Positions 62,307-64,000 of a DNA stretch of 64,000 nt are shown here, piece after piece. This DNA comes from Mucilaginibacter gracilis (GTDB lineage Bacteria > Bacteroidota > Bacteroidia > Sphingobacteriales > Sphingobacteriaceae): assembly GCF_003633615.1 (NCBI RefSeq), contig NZ_RBKU01000001.1:2418001-2482000 (forward strand), read 5' to 3'. Both the position numbers and the translations under genes were made by a program. Numbering within the stretch: the first letter of the stretch is position 1; each line of letters opens with the position of its first letter. The notes beneath the pieces were generated by a model, which made no database searches, was not told the origin of the DNA, and saw only the letters and a program-made list of their open reading frames with translations.

Positions 62307-63185
62307 TTAGTTACTGGACAAATCGTTATAATTTGCTAAAAATTCGCTAACGCTTTTACCCGTGGTCTTCTTAAACAACCGCGAAAAATAATCAGGGTCG
62401 TTAAAACCCAATTCATAAGCAAGCTCTTTTACCGAAAGCGTAGAGTATTGCAGTTTCCGCTGCGCTTCCAGTATCAGCCGGTTCGTCATCCACTCTTTTG
62501 GTGAAACTCCGGAAAATTCTTTCACAACACTATATAGACTACTCGTAGTCATCGCTAATTTATCGGCTATAGTTTGCACATCGTTCTGCTCGGTCAGGTG
62601 CGTTTCTACGGCAAGTTTAAAAGCAATGTATTTGGACAATTTTGAATTTGGCAGGTTCCCCTGCACACCCTGTTCGAAGTAAGCGCTGTTAAATTCAGTT
62701 AAAAGCGTATTCATATACGCCAAAATAATTTCAGTGTCTCTTGGGGCTTCTGTATGATGAAGCAATTGATATAAGTGGGCAAAAACTGACTTAACCCGTT
62801 CCTTAGCATCCGGTGTAAATGTAATGGTATTCGAATTCAGAGGATTTAACAAAAATGGAAATGAATTTGGAAGCAGCGCCAATAAATTATCATCAAATGC
62901 AGCTTTGTAGTTCAGGTTATGGGGGCCATTAGGAGGATTACAGAATATCTGGTTGGGTAAGCCAAAAATCATTTGCCCATCAGAAATGGTAATATCCTGT
63001 AAGTCTATTTTATAAGTTTCTGTTCCCTGGTCTAAAAAAACAAAACAATAATAAGTCAGCTTGTGTGGCTTAAGTAGTTTTTCTAAAATATCCTGTGGTA
63101 TATCAAGCTTACAGTTTTCATTCACTGTAAGATCCAGCCGGTCAGCGCGTCCGATCTTATCTGATGACCTTTTAGTTTCTTGCAT
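62307..63185 (-). CDS. AraC-family transcriptional regulator
   Basis: 292 residues. An N-terminal cupin-like sensing domain (about 30-130) is followed by a C-terminal double HTH (about 190-290) with DKLAMTTSSLYSVVKEFSGV, LSVKELAYELGFNDPDYFSR and FKKTTGKSVSEF. It is the ligand-type activator form of the family. Probably controls the neighbouring SDR gene. Confidence 0.94.
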   Translation of the reverse strand: MQETKRSSDKIGRADRLDLTVNENCKLDIPQDILEKLLKPHKLTYYCFVFLDQGTETYKIDLQDITISDGQMIFGLPNQIFCNPPNGPHNLNYKAAFDDNLLALLPNSFPFLLNPLNSNTITFTPDAKERVKSVFAHLYQLLHHTEAPRDTEIILAYMNTLLTEFNSAYFEQGVQGNLPNSKLSKYIAFKLAVETHLTEQNDVQTIADKLAMTTSSLYSVVKEFSGVSPKEWMTNRLILEAQRKLQYSTLSVKELAYELGFNDPDYFSRLFKKTTGKSVSEFLANYNDLSSN

Positions 63186-63308
63186 GCCCTTTCATTAAAC
63201 AAACAAAGATGAGAAAAGTAAAGGATGATGTGAGAGCTCTATGATTGTTTATCCACACGGATCAATTAAAATGACTAACTTTTGATTTAACGATAGCTGA
63301 TTCCTACA

Positions 63309-63458
63309 TTATACCGCCACTGACACAACCTCTGTTAAGTTCTGCTCAAATCTTAATTCCCATTCTTTCGGCATATTAAGATTGGAAGAGAGCCAGGCCT
63401 GTTTCTGTAAAAGAGTACTGTACTCTTGGCGGTATTTCTTACTGCCCAAGGCAGACAT
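63309..63458 (-). CDS. Small hypothetical protein (49 residues) or gene remnant
   Basis: MSALGSKKYRQEYSTLLQKQ, AWLSSNLNMPKEWELRF and TEVVSVAV read as a protein-like helical peptide, and the frame stays open upstream of the ATG. It lies in the 63.19-63.55 kb gap between divergent regulators. It may be the C-terminal remnant of a longer gene. No family recognised. Confidence 0.35.
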   Translation of the reverse strand: MSALGSKKYRQEYSTLLQKQAWLSSNLNMPKEWELRFEQNLTEVVSVAV

Positions 63459-63553
63459 CGCATTGCCCAGAGGGCATACAAGTTTATTTATTTATTTTTG
63501 TTGTGAGTGACGATATAAATAAAGATGTTGGCGGTAATAAAGCAATACCCAAA

Positions 63554-64000
63554 ATGATAAACAGCTTATTGAACAGCATACAAAGGGTGATAACGCTAAG
63601 CCCGGCAGAAATCGATATCGTGACATCTTTGTTTAAGGAAAAGATTTATAAAAAGGGAGACTTCTTTTTAGAAGAAGGGCGAGTTTGTAAACAGGTAGGA
63701 TTTGTGGCAAAGGGATTAATGCGGTTCTATATCAACCAGGATGGGGAGGAAAAGATCTATGACTTTTCCCAGGAAAATGAATTCGTATGCAATTATGAAA
63801 GTTTTCTTCCTCAGCTTCCCTCGTCGAAAAACATTCAGGCTTTAGAAGACAGTATAGTTTTTGTTATTTCGCACGCGGATCTGCAACTGTTTTATGCCAA
63901 TATAGAAGGAGGGGAACGTTTCGGCAGGGTTGCCATTGAATCGGTCTTCGTGAAAATGCTGCAGGACATCAGTGCATTATATGCAGAAACACCTGAATTG
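63554..64000 (+). CDS. Crp/Fnr-family transcriptional regulator, 3' end outside window
   Basis: 149 visible residues from ATG 63554 (a GTG at 63503 in the same frame is possible). MINSLLNSIQRVITLSPAEI, then IYKKGDFFLEEGRVCKQVGF, VAKGLMRFYINQDGEEKIYD and ALEDSIVFVISHADLQ match the cyclic-nucleotide-binding domain of Bacteroidota Crp-like regulators. The DNA-binding domain would lie beyond the window. Confidence 0.9.
   Translation, partial: MINSLLNSIQRVITLSPAEIDIVTSLFKEKIYKKGDFFLEEGRVCKQVGFVAKGLMRFYINQDGEEKIYDFSQENEFVCNYESFLPQLPSSKNIQALEDSIVFVISHADLQLFYANIEGGERFGRVAIESVFVKMLQDISALYAETPEL

Overview
The window looks like chromosome of a soil- or plant-associated Bacteroidota, most like the Sphingobacteriaceae (Mucilaginibacter/Pedobacter type). 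Reasons: tandem SusC/SusD pairs, a hybrid two-component regulator (HTCS), TonB-dependent receptors with a carboxypeptidase-like N-terminal domain, TAnnTTTG-type promoters with few Shine-Dalgarno sites, and Bacteroidota-type integrase and mobilization genes. The genus is inference; no rRNA or marker gene is present.

Layout. (1) 1-5 kb: the tail of an unidentified gene, a siderophore receptor plus PepSY protein operon behind an iron-box-like dyad, and an XRE-cupin regulator. (2) 5.3-30.3 kb: a polysaccharide utilization locus on the + strand: susC1-susD1-susC2-susD2, two GH3 genes, the HTCS sensor/regulator, a GH50/agarase-like clan GH-A hydrolase, a GH10 xylanase lipoprotein and a third GH3. 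A shared motif lies upstream of susC1, the agarase-like gene and the xylanase and is a candidate HTCS operator. The likely target is a xylan or xylo-oligosaccharide. (3) 30.4-33 kb: MlaE-MlaF-MlaD-type lipid transport operon. (4) 33.2-40 kb: an operon-like block of usp, acetate kinase, phosphoketolase, an L,D-transpeptidase-like protein lacking its catalytic Cys and His, and a second usp. Phosphoketolase and acetate kinase could dispose of pentose phosphates released by the xylan locus.

(5) 40.36-52.4 kb: integrated mobile DNA. It opens with the 3' half of a tRNA-Met(CAT), which looks like an attachment-site duplication, followed by a tyrosine recombinase, a toxin-antitoxin pair, an IS110-family transposase with two tandem covarying hairpins beside it, a radical-SAM/SPASM maturase with a 58-residue candidate precursor peptide, a serine resolvase, and mobilization genes (relaxase, MobC, truncated primase). 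A second, P4-type integrase lies at the right. (6) 52.4-59 kb: accessory cargo that looks like a defence island: a HEPN (Rx4H) protein, a possible PD-(D/E)xK-like protein, a protein ending in a clamp-binding-like QLTLF, a nested 134-bp palindrome, and a compact three-gene operon. That operon encodes a trypsin-like protease fused to an S1/P1-type zinc hydrolase, a membrane-anchored permuted papain-like protein and a four-helix membrane protein. (7) 59.3-64 kb: small chromosomal genes (GNAT, DUF4267, NIPSNAP-like, SDR, AraC, Crp/Fnr) and one oxidoreductase fragment.

The strongest candidates for an undescribed system are the three-gene protease/hydrolase operon (55.6-58.9 kb), the precursor-plus-radical-SAM pair (44.0-45.5 kb), and the covarying hairpins beside the IS110 transposase.
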